This document shows, piece after piece, positions 17,348 through 25,746 of a stretch of 64,000 nt of DNA. Position 1 is the stretch's first letter. Each line of letters opens with the position of its first letter. The notes under the pieces were generated by a model. It was not told the DNA's origin. It saw only the letters and a program-made list of their open reading frames with translations, and did not search any database. A program made the position numbers and the translations under genes. Source of the stretch: an uncultured Rikenellaceae bacterium (GTDB lineage Bacteria; Bacteroidota; Bacteroidia; Bacteroidales; Rikenellaceae); contig CALYBQ010000013.1 of assembly GCA_944415565.1 (NCBI GenBank), forward strand, positions 62,001 through 126,000, written 5' to 3'.

Positions 17348-18736
17348 ATGAAAAAACAACTTGTTGCATTGCCTTTGGCTGCATTGGCGCTGACCGGTAC
17401 GAACAGTATGGCAGCCGATAAGCCTAATGTGGTTATCATATTGGCCGACGATCTCGGTTGGGGCGATGTCGGATACCACGGTGCAGGCAATATCGAAACT
17501 CCGAATATAGACCGGATAGCCCGCGAGGGGATCGAGTTGGACCGTTATTATGTAGCCCCGATAAGTTCGCCGACGAGGGCGGGGCTGATGACGGGGCGTT
17601 ACCCGAGTCGTTTCGGTTTTCGCGAAGCCGTAATTCCGCCTTGGCGGCCGATAGGACTGCCGGAGGAGGAGCGTACTATCGCCGACGTACTGGGCGAGAA
17701 TGGTTACGACAACCGTGCGGTAATCGGGAAATGGCATCTCGGACACTCACGGAAAGTATACTACCCGCTGAACCGTGGATTTACGCATTTCTACGGGCAT
17801 CTCAATGGTGCGATAGAGTATTTTACGCATTATCGTGACGGCGAACTCGACTGGCATGACGACTGGGAATCGTGCTATGACAAGGGTTACTCTACGGATT
17901 TGATAACGGACGAGGCTGTAAAGTGCATAAAGGAGTACTCGAAAAAAGACTCGCCTTATTTCCTTTATGTAGCTTATAACGCGCCGCATTCGCCGTTCGA
18001 AGCGCCGGAAGATGAGATCGCCGAACACATTCCTTTAAAGGAATTCAAGGCGATAGAGAATAACAAGGAGCGGAACAAGTGGATATACAAGGCTATGGTC
18101 ACGCGTATGGACAAGGGGATAGGCCGTATTTGGAAAGCTCTCGAGAAGTCGGGACAGTTGGATAATACGATCGTTCTGTTCAGCAGCGATAACGGTGGCG
18201 ACTTGAACGCGTCGTGTAACACGCCGCTGCGCGGTTCGAAGTTCACTGAGTGGGACGGCGGGGTGCGTGTTCCGGCTGCTATATATTGGAAGAACGGATT
18301 CGAGAATGGCCGGAAACTCGAACGTCAGGTCGTAGGTTTCGTCGATATTCTTCCGACCATAGCGGATATTATCGGTGTGAAGGGTGAGCCCGCACGCCCG
18401 TATGACGGAATAAGCGTTTACCTCGTGCTGAAGGGAGAGACGGAGCATATAGATCGTGATCTTTACCTTGGATTGGGTTCGGTAGTCAACAGCGATTACA
18501 AACTGATATTGACTGGATTCAACGGGCAGATGCCGAAGCGGGATTTCATAGTGGAGTATGCGAATGACCCGTACGAGAATAGCAACCGAATAGAAGGGAA
18601 CGCGGAAGAGTATGCACGGCTGAAAAGCATAGCCGTAAAGTACGATACCATAACGCCGGCTTTCCCCGAAGTTCCGTATGGTCATGGTAGTAAAGGCTTT
18701 AAGTCTCCCAAGGAGTGGCAAGTAACAGAACCGTAA
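17348..18736 (+). CDS. Secreted serine-type sulfatase (second)
   Basis: The 462-residue protein has a signal peptide (about 1-22) and the arylsulfatase motifs ILADDLGWGD near 31-40, S73-S-P-T-R77 as the serine-type modification site, GKWHLGHS near 127 and FSSDNGG near 277. Sequence style resembles the arylsulfatase A/B branch (RYPSRFGFR, HFYGHLNGAIEYF), which includes N-acetylgalactosamine and galactose sulfatases. It starts 21 bases after the first sulfatase and ends 12 bases before the third. A serine-type sulfatase needs a radical-SAM anSME maturase, which is not in this window. Confidence 0.9.
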   Translation: MKKQLVALPLAALALTGTNSMAADKPNVVIILADDLGWGDVGYHGAGNIETPNIDRIAREGIELDRYYVAPISSPTRAGLMTGRYPSRFGFREAVIPPWRPIGLPEEERTIADVLGENGYDNRAVIGKWHLGHSRKVYYPLNRGFTHFYGHLNGAIEYFTHYRDGELDWHDDWESCYDKGYSTDLITDEAVKCIKEYSKKDSPYFLYVAYNAPHSPFEAPEDEIAEHIPLKEFKAIENNKERNKWIYKAMVTRMDKGIGRIWKALEKSGQLDNTIVLFSSDNGGDLNASCNTPLRGSKFTEWDGGVRVPAAIYWKNGFENGRKLERQVVGFVDILPTIADIIGVKGEPARPYDGISVYLVLKGETEHIDRDLYLGLGSVVNSDYKLILTGFNGQMPKRDFIVEYANDPYENSNRIEGNAEEYARLKSIAVKYDTITPAFPEVPYGHGSKGFKSPKEWQVTEP

Positions 18737-18748
18737 GCAAAATAGAAA

Positions 18749-20314
18749 ATGAACAGTACTAAATCGGTGATACCGTTGGCGGCTCTGGCATTGGGATGTG
18801 CCATTTCCGTAAGCGCACAGCAGGAACATAAGAAGCCGAATTTCATCCTTATAATGACGGACCAGCAGCGGGCCGACCTCTGCGCGCGCGAAGGTTTCCC
18901 GTTGGACCTGACGCCGTTTGCCGATAAGGCGGCAAGTGAGGGCGCGTGGTTCAATAAGGGCTATTGCGCGGCGCCTGCCAGCGGCCCGTCGCGCGTTTCG
19001 TTCCTGACAGGCCGATACCCGAAGGCGACCCATGCCGATTCGAACCATAATATCGTGGATGCGGAGTACGGGGCCGACCTTTTCGGTTATGCGAAGCAGA
19101 ACGGTTATATGACGGCTTTAGTCGGTAAGAACCACTCTTTTATGACCAAAGAGAGTGCCGACTTCTGGTGTCCGTACGATCATTTGGGACAGCCGGTTGC
19201 GAACGATAAAAAATCGCAGGCCGATGCCGATTTCGATAAATTTCTCGGAGGAACGGACTTTTATGCGTGGTTCGAACCGTCGCCTGGAACTGTTGAGCAG
19301 CAGTTGCCTTACAGAATGGTGGACGATGCTGTGGAGTGGATCGGCGAGAATAAGGATAATCCTTTCGTGATGTGGCTGTCGTTCCCTGAACCGCACAATC
19401 CTTATCAGGTGTGCGAACCATATTTCTCCATGTTCGAGGGCAAGGTTCCGCCCGCCCGTACCGATGCTTCGGTGCGGGAGATAAAAGGGGAGAAATTCGT
19501 TCAGCTCGCCGAGATGATGGGGCAGGGACATAAGGATTACGACAAAAATCTGGAGCGTTTGCGGACTACATATATGGGCATGATACGAATGCTGGATGAC
19601 CAGATGGCTCGTTTTGTGGGCGAACTCAAGAAGATGGGCGTTTACGAGAATACGGTATTCCTCATAACGGCCGACCACGGGGATTACGCTGGGGAGTACG
19701 GGATGATGAAGAAGGGAGCCGGCCTTGTCGATGCCATCGCGCGAGTGCCTATGGTATGGTTCGGGGCAGGGATAGAGGCCGCCGGATTGCGCGAAGACCA
19801 TGTTTCGTTGGTGGATGTGTTCCCTACGGTGTGCGAGATGATGGGGGCGGAGATCCCGTTGGGCGTGCAGGGACGCAGTATGAAAGATATGCTGGAAGGG
19901 CAGCCGTATCCGCAAGCCGAATTCCGCAGCGTGATGACCGAGGCCGGTTACGGCGGCCAATACTATACCAAAGAGGACGACTCTGACTACGTAAAAGAGG
20001 GTGCGGTGCACAAGAAGCCCTATTTCTTCGACGAATTGAATACGTGGAGCCAAAGCGGTTCTATGCGTATGGTACGCATGGGCGACTGGAAGCTCGTATA
20101 CGATATGCTGGGCAATGGCGAGTTGTATAATATGAAGAAAGACCCGTCGGAGGTGGATAACCTTTTCGGACGAAAGAGGGTTGCCAAACAGCAGGATACG
20201 TTGCTAAAGGAGCTTTTGAAATGGGAGATAGCCACTACGGACCAGATACCGGTTCCGAGAAACAGGTATTATTTCAAACGGAATCCGCATAATTACCAGT
20301 TTTACACAGAATAA
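18749..20314 (+). CDS. Secreted serine-type sulfatase (third)
   Basis: The 521-residue protein has a signal peptide ending VSAQ, the metal-binding MTDQQRAD near 36-43 (an Asp-Gln-Gln variant found in choline-sulfatase and iduronate-sulfatase-like branches), and S78-G-P-S-R82 as the modification site. GKNHSFM and TADHGDYAGEYGMMKKG complete the site. It differs clearly from the two sulfatases upstream, so the operon probably removes sulfates from three positions or residues. It is placed in the same operon, 15 bases before a GH43 lipoprotein gene. Confidence 0.9.
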   Translation: MNSTKSVIPLAALALGCAISVSAQQEHKKPNFILIMTDQQRADLCAREGFPLDLTPFADKAASEGAWFNKGYCAAPASGPSRVSFLTGRYPKATHADSNHNIVDAEYGADLFGYAKQNGYMTALVGKNHSFMTKESADFWCPYDHLGQPVANDKKSQADADFDKFLGGTDFYAWFEPSPGTVEQQLPYRMVDDAVEWIGENKDNPFVMWLSFPEPHNPYQVCEPYFSMFEGKVPPARTDASVREIKGEKFVQLAEMMGQGHKDYDKNLERLRTTYMGMIRMLDDQMARFVGELKKMGVYENTVFLITADHGDYAGEYGMMKKGAGLVDAIARVPMVWFGAGIEAAGLREDHVSLVDVFPTVCEMMGAEIPLGVQGRSMKDMLEGQPYPQAEFRSVMTEAGYGGQYYTKEDDSDYVKEGAVHKKPYFFDELNTWSQSGSMRMVRMGDWKLVYDMLGNGELYNMKKDPSEVDNLFGRKRVAKQQDTLLKELLKWEIATTDQIPVPRNRYYFKRNPHNYQFYTE

Positions 20315-20329
20315 ATTAACATTAACTGA

Positions 20330-21433
20330 ATGAATATGATGAAAACCAAATTATTGACACTTCTCGCGCTTCTCGCGATGGTGTCGTGCAAAAGCACGGA
20401 ACCCAAGATCACGTACCAAAACCCGCTCGATGTGGAGTTTGGTGACCCCTATGTACTGCTCGCTTCAGACGGACGGTATTATATGTATGGGACCGGCGGG
20501 GTTAAGGACGGTTTCGGATGCTACGTTTCGGACAATCTCGTAGATTGGGAATACAAGGGAGCCGTTTACAAAGGAAATACGCCTGAATCGTGGGCGGTGG
20601 CTAACTTCTGGGCTCCCGAAGTGTATGAGAAGGACGGTAAATTCTATATGTTCTTCAGTGCCGATTGGCGCGAGAACCCGACCAATGAGTTGGAGAACTT
20701 CAGGATCGGTGTCGCCGTTTCAGATTCTCCGACCGGACCGTTCGTGGAGATGAGCGACAAGCCGATCTTCGATCCGGGCTATCCGATCATCGACGCAAAC
20801 GTGTTCAAGGACGATGACGGCAAGTATTATCTGTACTATTCGAGGTGCTGCTACAAACACCCTGTCGAAAGCGGAATAGCCGACTGGGCGCGTGAGAAAG
20901 GCATGTTCGAGGAGATCGAGGAGAGCTGGGTTTACGGAGTAGAACTCAGTGCCGATTTCATGAGTGTGATCGGAGAGCCGGTACTGCTGCTTAGGCCGCC
21001 TGTGAGCATGGACGACAAACAGGCCGAATGGGAGAGCCGTTCCGTTACATCGGGAGAGGTCAATCGCCGCTGGACCGAGGGTTCGTTCATGATAAAGCGC
21101 GACGGTGTTTATTATATGATGTATTCGGCTAATTTCTTCGGCGGTGAGAACTACGCGGTAGGTTACGCTACGTCGGATTCACCTCTCGGCCAGTTCGCCA
21201 AAGCGCCTAACAACCCTGTACTTGAGAAAAATACGGCCGAAGGCGGTATAGTGACCGGAGTGGGGCACAACAGCATTACATGGTCGCGTGACGGCAAACA
21301 GCTCTATTGCGTATATCATGGCCGCACGGCAGCCACCGGTAACGAGCGTGTGGTTTTCATCGACAAGATGGAGATAAAGGACGGCGTGCTGACTGTTAAC
21401 GGTCCGACGACAGAAGAACAGACCATCAACTAA
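20330..21433 (+). CDS. GH43-family lipoprotein glycosidase
   Basis: The 367-residue protein has a lipoprotein signal, with Cys20 in LAMVSCKS, so it is probably anchored to a membrane, perhaps surface-exposed. The propeller carries a GH43 triad: Asp39 in EFGDPYVL, Asp155 in IIDANVF and Glu250 in RWTEGSFM. The VGHNS block is present near the end. It is the last gene of the sulfatase operon and lies before a terminator. With the divergent GH43 at 14606-15730 this suggests removal of arabinose, galactose or xylose after desulfation; the exact sugar is unknown. Confidence 0.87.
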   Translation: MNMMKTKLLTLLALLAMVSCKSTEPKITYQNPLDVEFGDPYVLLASDGRYYMYGTGGVKDGFGCYVSDNLVDWEYKGAVYKGNTPESWAVANFWAPEVYEKDGKFYMFFSADWRENPTNELENFRIGVAVSDSPTGPFVEMSDKPIFDPGYPIIDANVFKDDDGKYYLYYSRCCYKHPVESGIADWAREKGMFEEIEESWVYGVELSADFMSVIGEPVLLLRPPVSMDDKQAEWESRSVTSGEVNRRWTEGSFMIKRDGVYYMMYSANFFGGENYAVGYATSDSPLGQFAKAPNNPVLEKNTAEGGIVTGVGHNSITWSRDGKQLYCVYHGRTAATGNERVVFIDKMEIKDGVLTVNGPTTEEQTIN

Positions 21434-21518
21434 GGTTGTCCGGTCTGCCGATATGGCGAGAGGTATAGGTCAGGTATTTTGTCATAATCGGTAACTTTTA
21501 TATCTGTTGAAACTTATA

Positions 21519-21558
21519 AGGGAGGGATGTGCCTGACGTGGCGCTCCCTCCCTGTTTT
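21519..21558 (+). terminator. Terminator of the sulfatase-GH43 operon
   Basis: AGGGAGGGA (21519-21527) pairs with TCCCTCCCT (21545-21553), with further pairing inside the loop, followed by GTTTTA. It lies 85 bases past the GH43 stop. Confidence 0.7.
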
Positions 21559-21584
21559 ATAGGAGGATTACGATTAGGAAGACG

Positions 21585-21953
21585 ATGGCTGATTGGAGGA
21601 TGTTCGGTAAAGCTTTGGCCGATAAGGGTAGTATTAGGAAGGCATTTTATTGGGCGGTTACGGCGCTTGGATTCTATTTGTTGCCCATTTTGATTCGTGA
21701 TACAGGCTCCGCGATGCTGGTGTTGCTTTGCTTATTGCCTGCTCTGTGTTCGGTGAGTGCCGTGCTATATGGTGTGAAGTACCCTTTTCGGTTATGGTAT
21801 GTCGTGTCGGTTCCGGTATTGTTCATACCATCCGTTTTTGTTTTTTACGATGCGGATACTGGCGCGCTTTTGTTTTACTGCGTGGGCTATACGCTTGTTG
21901 CCGTGGTAGGATATGTGATTGGGAGTGTGGTCGCAGTCGTGAAACGTAGCTGA
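21585..21953 (+). CDS. Small four-helix membrane protein of unknown function
   Basis: I do not recognise a family in this 122-residue protein. About 20 polar residues are followed by four likely membrane helices (about 23-40, 42-66, 70-90 and 93-116) and a basic end (VKRS). A purine-rich stretch with AGGAGG at 21561-21566 and AGGAA at 21576-21580 precedes the ATG, which is unusual here and supports translation. It lies downstream of a terminator, so it is probably not part of the sulfatase operon. Confidence 0.55.
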   Translation: MADWRMFGKALADKGSIRKAFYWAVTALGFYLLPILIRDTGSAMLVLLCLLPALCSVSAVLYGVKYPFRLWYVVSVPVLFIPSVFVFYDADTGALLFYCVGYTLVAVVGYVIGSVVAVVKRS

Positions 21954-22050
21954 TTGAGCGGACGGGGAATAACGCTGCTGTCGGGCCTGTTCGTTATTGT
22001 CTTAGTGCTCTATATTGTTGATGTCGTGGCAGATTTATCGTATATGATTT

Positions 22051-22070
22051 GTGCTGGCGGGATTTGAACC
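22051..22070 (-). other. tRNA 3'-end-like fragment
   Basis: On the minus strand this reads GGTTCAAATCCCGCCAGCAC, resembling a T-loop plus 3' T-stem and acceptor arm of a tRNA. The matching 5' T-stem and the rest of a cloverleaf are missing, so it is not a functional tRNA. It may be a decayed tRNA or an attachment-site remnant, or chance. Confidence 0.3.
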
Positions 22071-22201
22071 GTTACACTATCTTGTCATCATTCCGTATGG
22101 GAACAACACGCCTCCCTTGATGCTTGACGCATAGTTAAACGACTTGTATTATTTCCGGAGTGGAGTGTGTTAAAAACATCTGTTCAGTGTGGTGAGGGTA
22201 T

Positions 22202-22235
22202 AAAAAAGGCTTGACGAGTTCGTCAAGCCTTTTTT
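22202..22235 (-). terminator. Terminator of the ilv operon
   Basis: GGCTTGACGA (22208-22217) and TCGTCAAGCC (22220-22229) form a strong hairpin flanked by A6 and T6, so it can work in both directions. It lies 19 bases past the ilvC stop codon. Confidence 0.85.
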
Positions 22236-22253
22236 GATATAAGAAATATGTGA

Positions 22254-23306
22254 TTATTTCTTGCTGCGTTCCGGACGGAGTGCACGGACAGCTTCGCCTG
22301 CCTGCCACATTTCGCTTTCGCGGAGCTCTTTGAGTTCCTGCTCCAGTCCTGCGCGGTAGTCGGGTTTGCTGTTGGTGTCGATCGAACGCTGTGCTTCATT
22401 ACCTGCGGCTACTTCAGCATAGAGCTTCTTGAATACCGGGAGGGCTGCATCGCGGAAAGGTTTCCACCAGTCGAGTGCCCCGCGCTGTGCGGTAGTCGAG
22501 CAGTTAGCGTACATCCAGTCCATACCGTTTTCTGCTACGAGCGGCATAAGGCTCTGGGTAAGCTCCTCGATGGTTTCGTTGAAAGCTTCCGACGGAGTGT
22601 GGCCGTTTTCGCGGAGAACCTGATACTGTGCAGCAAAGATACCCTGAATAGCGCCCATAAGGGTTCCGCGTTCGCCGGTGAGGTCTGAGTATACTTCGCG
22701 TTTGAAATCGGTTTCGAACAGATAGCCCGAACCTACGCCGATACCGAGTGCGATAACGCGGTCGAAAGCACGGCCGGTAGCGTCTTGGAAGATAGCGTAG
22801 CTTGAGTTAAGTCCGCGGCCTTCGAGGAACAGACGACGGAGCGACGTTCCAGAACCTTTAGGAGCGATAAGTATAACGTCCACATCCTTCGGAGGAACGA
22901 TGCCGGTGCGTTCTTTGTAGGTGATTGCGAAGCCGTGAGAGAAGTAGAGTGCCTTGCCCGGGGTAAGGTACTGCTTGATCTTCGGCCACATTTCGATCTG
23001 TGCTGCATCGGAAAGAAGGTACTGGATGATGGTCGCACGTTTGCAAGCCTCTTCGATTTCGAAGAGAGTTTCGCCTGGAACCCATCCGTCGGCTACTGCC
23101 TTGTCCCAGCTTTTGGAGTTTTTGCGCTGGCCAACGATCACATTGAACCCGTTGTCGCGCAGGTTGAGCGACTGTCCAGGACCCTGCACGCCATAACCGA
23201 TAACGGCGATGGTCTCATCCTTGAGTATTTCGCGCGCTTTTTCCAATGGAAACTCTTCACGAGTTACGACGTTTTCCTCAACGCCTCCAAAATTCATCTT
23301 TGCCAT
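22254..23306 (-). CDS. ilvC: Ketol-acid reductoisomerase
   Basis: The 350-residue protein carries the NADPH-binding GYGVQGPGQSLNLRDNG (about 38-54) and the acidic metal-binding knot domain (SDLTGERGTLMGAIQG; Glu-rich helices around 215-255). It converts 2-acetolactate or 2-aceto-2-hydroxybutyrate to the dihydroxy acids in valine, isoleucine and leucine synthesis. Slightly longer than class I enzymes (about 330). It is the last gene of the ilvD-B-N-C series, 97 bases after ilvN; some relatives carry an acyl-ACP thioesterase gene in that gap, absent here. Confidence 0.95.
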   Translation of the reverse strand: MAKMNFGGVEENVVTREEFPLEKAREILKDETIAVIGYGVQGPGQSLNLRDNGFNVIVGQRKNSKSWDKAVADGWVPGETLFEIEEACKRATIIQYLLSDAAQIEMWPKIKQYLTPGKALYFSHGFAITYKERTGIVPPKDVDVILIAPKGSGTSLRRLFLEGRGLNSSYAIFQDATGRAFDRVIALGIGVGSGYLFETDFKREVYSDLTGERGTLMGAIQGIFAAQYQVLRENGHTPSEAFNETIEELTQSLMPLVAENGMDWMYANCSTTAQRGALDWWKPFRDAALPVFKKLYAEVAAGNEAQRSIDTNSKPDYRAGLEQELKELRESEMWQAGEAVRALRPERSKK

Positions 23307-23403
23307 AATTTTAAAAATATTTGAGTGTAATTATTGAAAATTTTAAAAACTCTGTTTGTTGTTTTGAAAAAAATAATTCTGTTGTGCTGTTTGTTACGAC
23401 AGA

Positions 23404-23931
23404 TTATTCTTCTTCGCCTGACTCCAAGCCTAAAATATTGTCTAAAGAGTCGCGGTGCAGGACAACACTACCTGAGCGAGTAAACTCCAGCAATACGCCT
23501 TGGCGTTCGAGCCTGTCGCGCAGTTGTTCGATCTCCTCGCGCGTTCCGGTCTTCTCCATGACGACGTAACCCGGGCTTATCTCGATCATACGTGCTCCGA
23601 GCTCCCTTGAGATGGCGTCTATGCGTCCGCCTTCTCCGAAGAACTTGGACGATATTTTATATAGCGCGATCTCCTGTGTAATGAGTTCGTCAGACGTGTA
23701 GTACGATACCTGTATGACTTCCACGATGTTCCTGATGGCGCGGGTAAGTTTCTGTATGGTCTCTTCCGTAGTGAATGCGGAGATCACGAACATGCTGATA
23801 CCCTTCATCGAGGTTTCGCTTACCTTGAGGCTTTCGATGTTGATCTTGCGGCGCAGGTATGCTATCGTTATCCTGTTCAGTACGCCCACCTGATTCTCCG
23901 TGAACGCTACTATTATATACTCTTTGTTCAT
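23404..23931 (-). CDS. ilvN: Acetolactate synthase small (regulatory) subunit
   Basis: The 175-residue protein begins with an ACT domain (residues 3-78; TENQVGVLNRITIAYLRRKINIESL) that binds valine, followed by the small-subunit C-terminal domain. It activates the large subunit and confers feedback inhibition. The start codon lies four bases after the ilvB stop, implying coupled translation. Length and domain order are normal. Confidence 0.93.
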   Translation of the reverse strand: MNKEYIIVAFTENQVGVLNRITIAYLRRKINIESLKVSETSMKGISMFVISAFTTEETIQKLTRAIRNIVEVIQVSYYTSDELITQEIALYKISSKFFGEGGRIDAISRELGARMIEISPGYVVMEKTGTREEIEQLRDRLERQGVLLEFTRSGSVVLHRDSLDNILGLESGEEE

Positions 23932-23935
23932 GCCC

Positions 23936-25636
23936 TTAGTCGTTACTCATTAACATATTGGACAGCGACGCTCCGGCCGGGATCATCGGGAATACGTTCT
24001 CCTGTGGGAGTACGGCCACCTCGAGGAAGTAGGAGCCCTTGGCCTCTTTCATCTCCCTGAGGGCCCCTTCGAGCTCTTCGGGTTTTATGATCCGTTTCGC
24101 CGGTATGTCGTATGCGCTCGCAATCTTCGCGAAATCCGGGTTCTCAAGTTCGGTGAACGAGTAGCGAGAATTGAAGAACAGTTCCTGCCACTGGCGCACC
24201 ATGCCGAGGTATGAGTTGTTCAACACGAGTATCTTCACGCCTATCTTGTTCTGCATGATCGTGCCGAGTTCCTGCATAGTCATCTGGAATCCTCCGTCGC
24301 CGAGTATGGCTACCACTTCGCGCTGGGGCACTCCGACCTTGGCGCCCATGGCTGCTGGAAGTCCGAAACCCATCGTTCCTAAGCCGCCCGAGGTTATGAA
24401 ACTTCGTGTGGCGTTGAATTTAGAGTATCGTGCACTGAACATCTGGTTCTGGCCCACGTCGGTTACTATCACGGCATCGCCCTCTTCCACTTCGGCCAAC
24501 TTTTGGATTACCTGCGACATCGTTATGAAGCCGTTGCAAGCCTCTCCGCAGAAGCCCTTCACGTTGTGTTTCTCCTCCTCTGCCTTTTCTTTGGCGAAAG
24601 CGAACCACTCGTCACGGTCTACATGCTTGAGGCCGATCTTGAACGCTTCGAGTGCTTCGAGTGCGTCCGCATGTATCGGAACGTCGCAACGCAGGTTCTT
24701 GCCGAGTTCGGCGGGGTCTATGTCTACGTGTACTATCTTAGCGTTAGGAGCATAAGCGTTTATCGCTCCCGTCACACGGTCGCTGAAGCGCATGCCGATA
24801 GCGATCAGCAGGTCTGCTGCCTGCGACATTTCGTTAGGTGCTACGTTGCCGTGCATACCGAGGTTGCCGACGAAAAGCGGATGTGAGTTCGGAATGGCCG
24901 AAATTCCCATGAGCGTAGTAGCTACCGGGATGTTCCCGATTTCGGCGAATTCTACGAGAGCCTTTTCCGCTCCGGCGAGTTTGACACCCTGTCCGGCAAG
25001 TATCAACGGACGTTTCGCGGCGTTGACCAACTCAACGACTTCGGCGGCGGAACCGTTCATCTTCGGTTTCGGATTATAGCTTCTGAGTCCGGTGCATGGG
25101 CGGTATGTGAAATCGACCTCCTCTACCTGTGCGTTTTTGGTGATGTCTATGAGCACAGGTCCGGGGCGTCCCGAACGTGCGATGTAGAACGCTTTGGCTA
25201 CTGCCGAGGCTATCTCCGACGCCGTAGTAACCTGATAGTTCCATTTGGTGATAGGCATGCTCATACTGATGATGTCAGCCTCTTGGAATGCGTCGGTTCC
25301 GAGTATTGCAGACGGGACCTGTCCGGTGATGCAGACCATCGGGGTGCTGTCGAGCATGGCGTCTGCTATGCCCGTGAGCAGGTTTGTGGCTCCGGGACCG
25401 GATGTAGATACGCATACGCCTACCTTGCCGGTAGCTCTCGCATACCCCTGTGCCGCATGTGCCGCACCTTGCTCGTGGCGGGTGAGTATGTGCCTTATTC
25501 TGTCTTTATAATCGTACAGGCGGTCGTACAGAGGGATTACCTGTCCGCCCGGGTATCCGAACATTACGTCAGTTCCCTCGGCTATGAGAGAGAGTATGAG
25601 CGCGTCCGAACCTGATATTTTTATTTTGTTTGCCAT
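23936..25636 (-). CDS. ilvB: Acetolactate synthase large (catalytic) subunit
   Basis: The 566-residue thiamine-diphosphate enzyme joins pyruvate with pyruvate or 2-oxobutyrate to start branched-chain amino acid synthesis. It shows the catalytic Glu in RHEQGAAHAAQGYARATG (about 50-67), a central FAD-binding domain and the ThDP/metal motif GDGGFQMTMQELG with NN downstream (about 445-475). The start was set at 25636 (MANKIKISG), since the 15 codons upstream look non-conserved. It lies 110 bases after ilvD and 4 before ilvN. Confidence 0.95.
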   Translation of the reverse strand: MANKIKISGSDALILSLIAEGTDVMFGYPGGQVIPLYDRLYDYKDRIRHILTRHEQGAAHAAQGYARATGKVGVCVSTSGPGATNLLTGIADAMLDSTPMVCITGQVPSAILGTDAFQEADIISMSMPITKWNYQVTTASEIASAVAKAFYIARSGRPGPVLIDITKNAQVEEVDFTYRPCTGLRSYNPKPKMNGSAAEVVELVNAAKRPLILAGQGVKLAGAEKALVEFAEIGNIPVATTLMGISAIPNSHPLFVGNLGMHGNVAPNEMSQAADLLIAIGMRFSDRVTGAINAYAPNAKIVHVDIDPAELGKNLRCDVPIHADALEALEAFKIGLKHVDRDEWFAFAKEKAEEEKHNVKGFCGEACNGFITMSQVIQKLAEVEEGDAVIVTDVGQNQMFSARYSKFNATRSFITSGGLGTMGFGLPAAMGAKVGVPQREVVAILGDGGFQMTMQELGTIMQNKIGVKILVLNNSYLGMVRQWQELFFNSRYSFTELENPDFAKIASAYDIPAKRIIKPEELEGALREMKEAKGSYFLEVAVLPQENVFPMIPAGASLSNMLMSND

Positions 25637-25746
25637 TGTTCTGTTTTTAGAAATCTTTCCCCCAAGCGCACAATGGTACACTTGGACGTTCCAAAAATGT
25701 TATCAAATTAATCGGTCTGAAAATTTGCTCCCCATCTTCGGAAGTC

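Larger units (their letters stand above)
21954..22253. other. Intergenic region before the ilvC end
   Basis: About 300 bases without a gene. It contains a 20-base stretch resembling a tRNA 3' end on the minus strand (22051-22070) and the ilvC terminator (22202-22235), both listed separately. Nothing else was recognised. Confidence 0.6.

Noticed and set aside
16001-17746. Open frame of 581 codons on the minus strand
   Set aside because: It is antisense to the first and second sulfatase genes; the sense strand carries all sulfatase motifs.
14606-21433. Complete polysaccharide utilisation locus
   Set aside because: No SusC/SusD pair, hybrid two-component system or ECF sigma/anti-sigma pair accompanies the enzymes, so it is described as a glycan cluster only.
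22021-22130. Complete tRNA gene on the minus strand
   Set aside because: Only the 3' T-loop and acceptor-like stretch is present. The 5' T-stem does not pair, and no anticodon or D arm can be folded.
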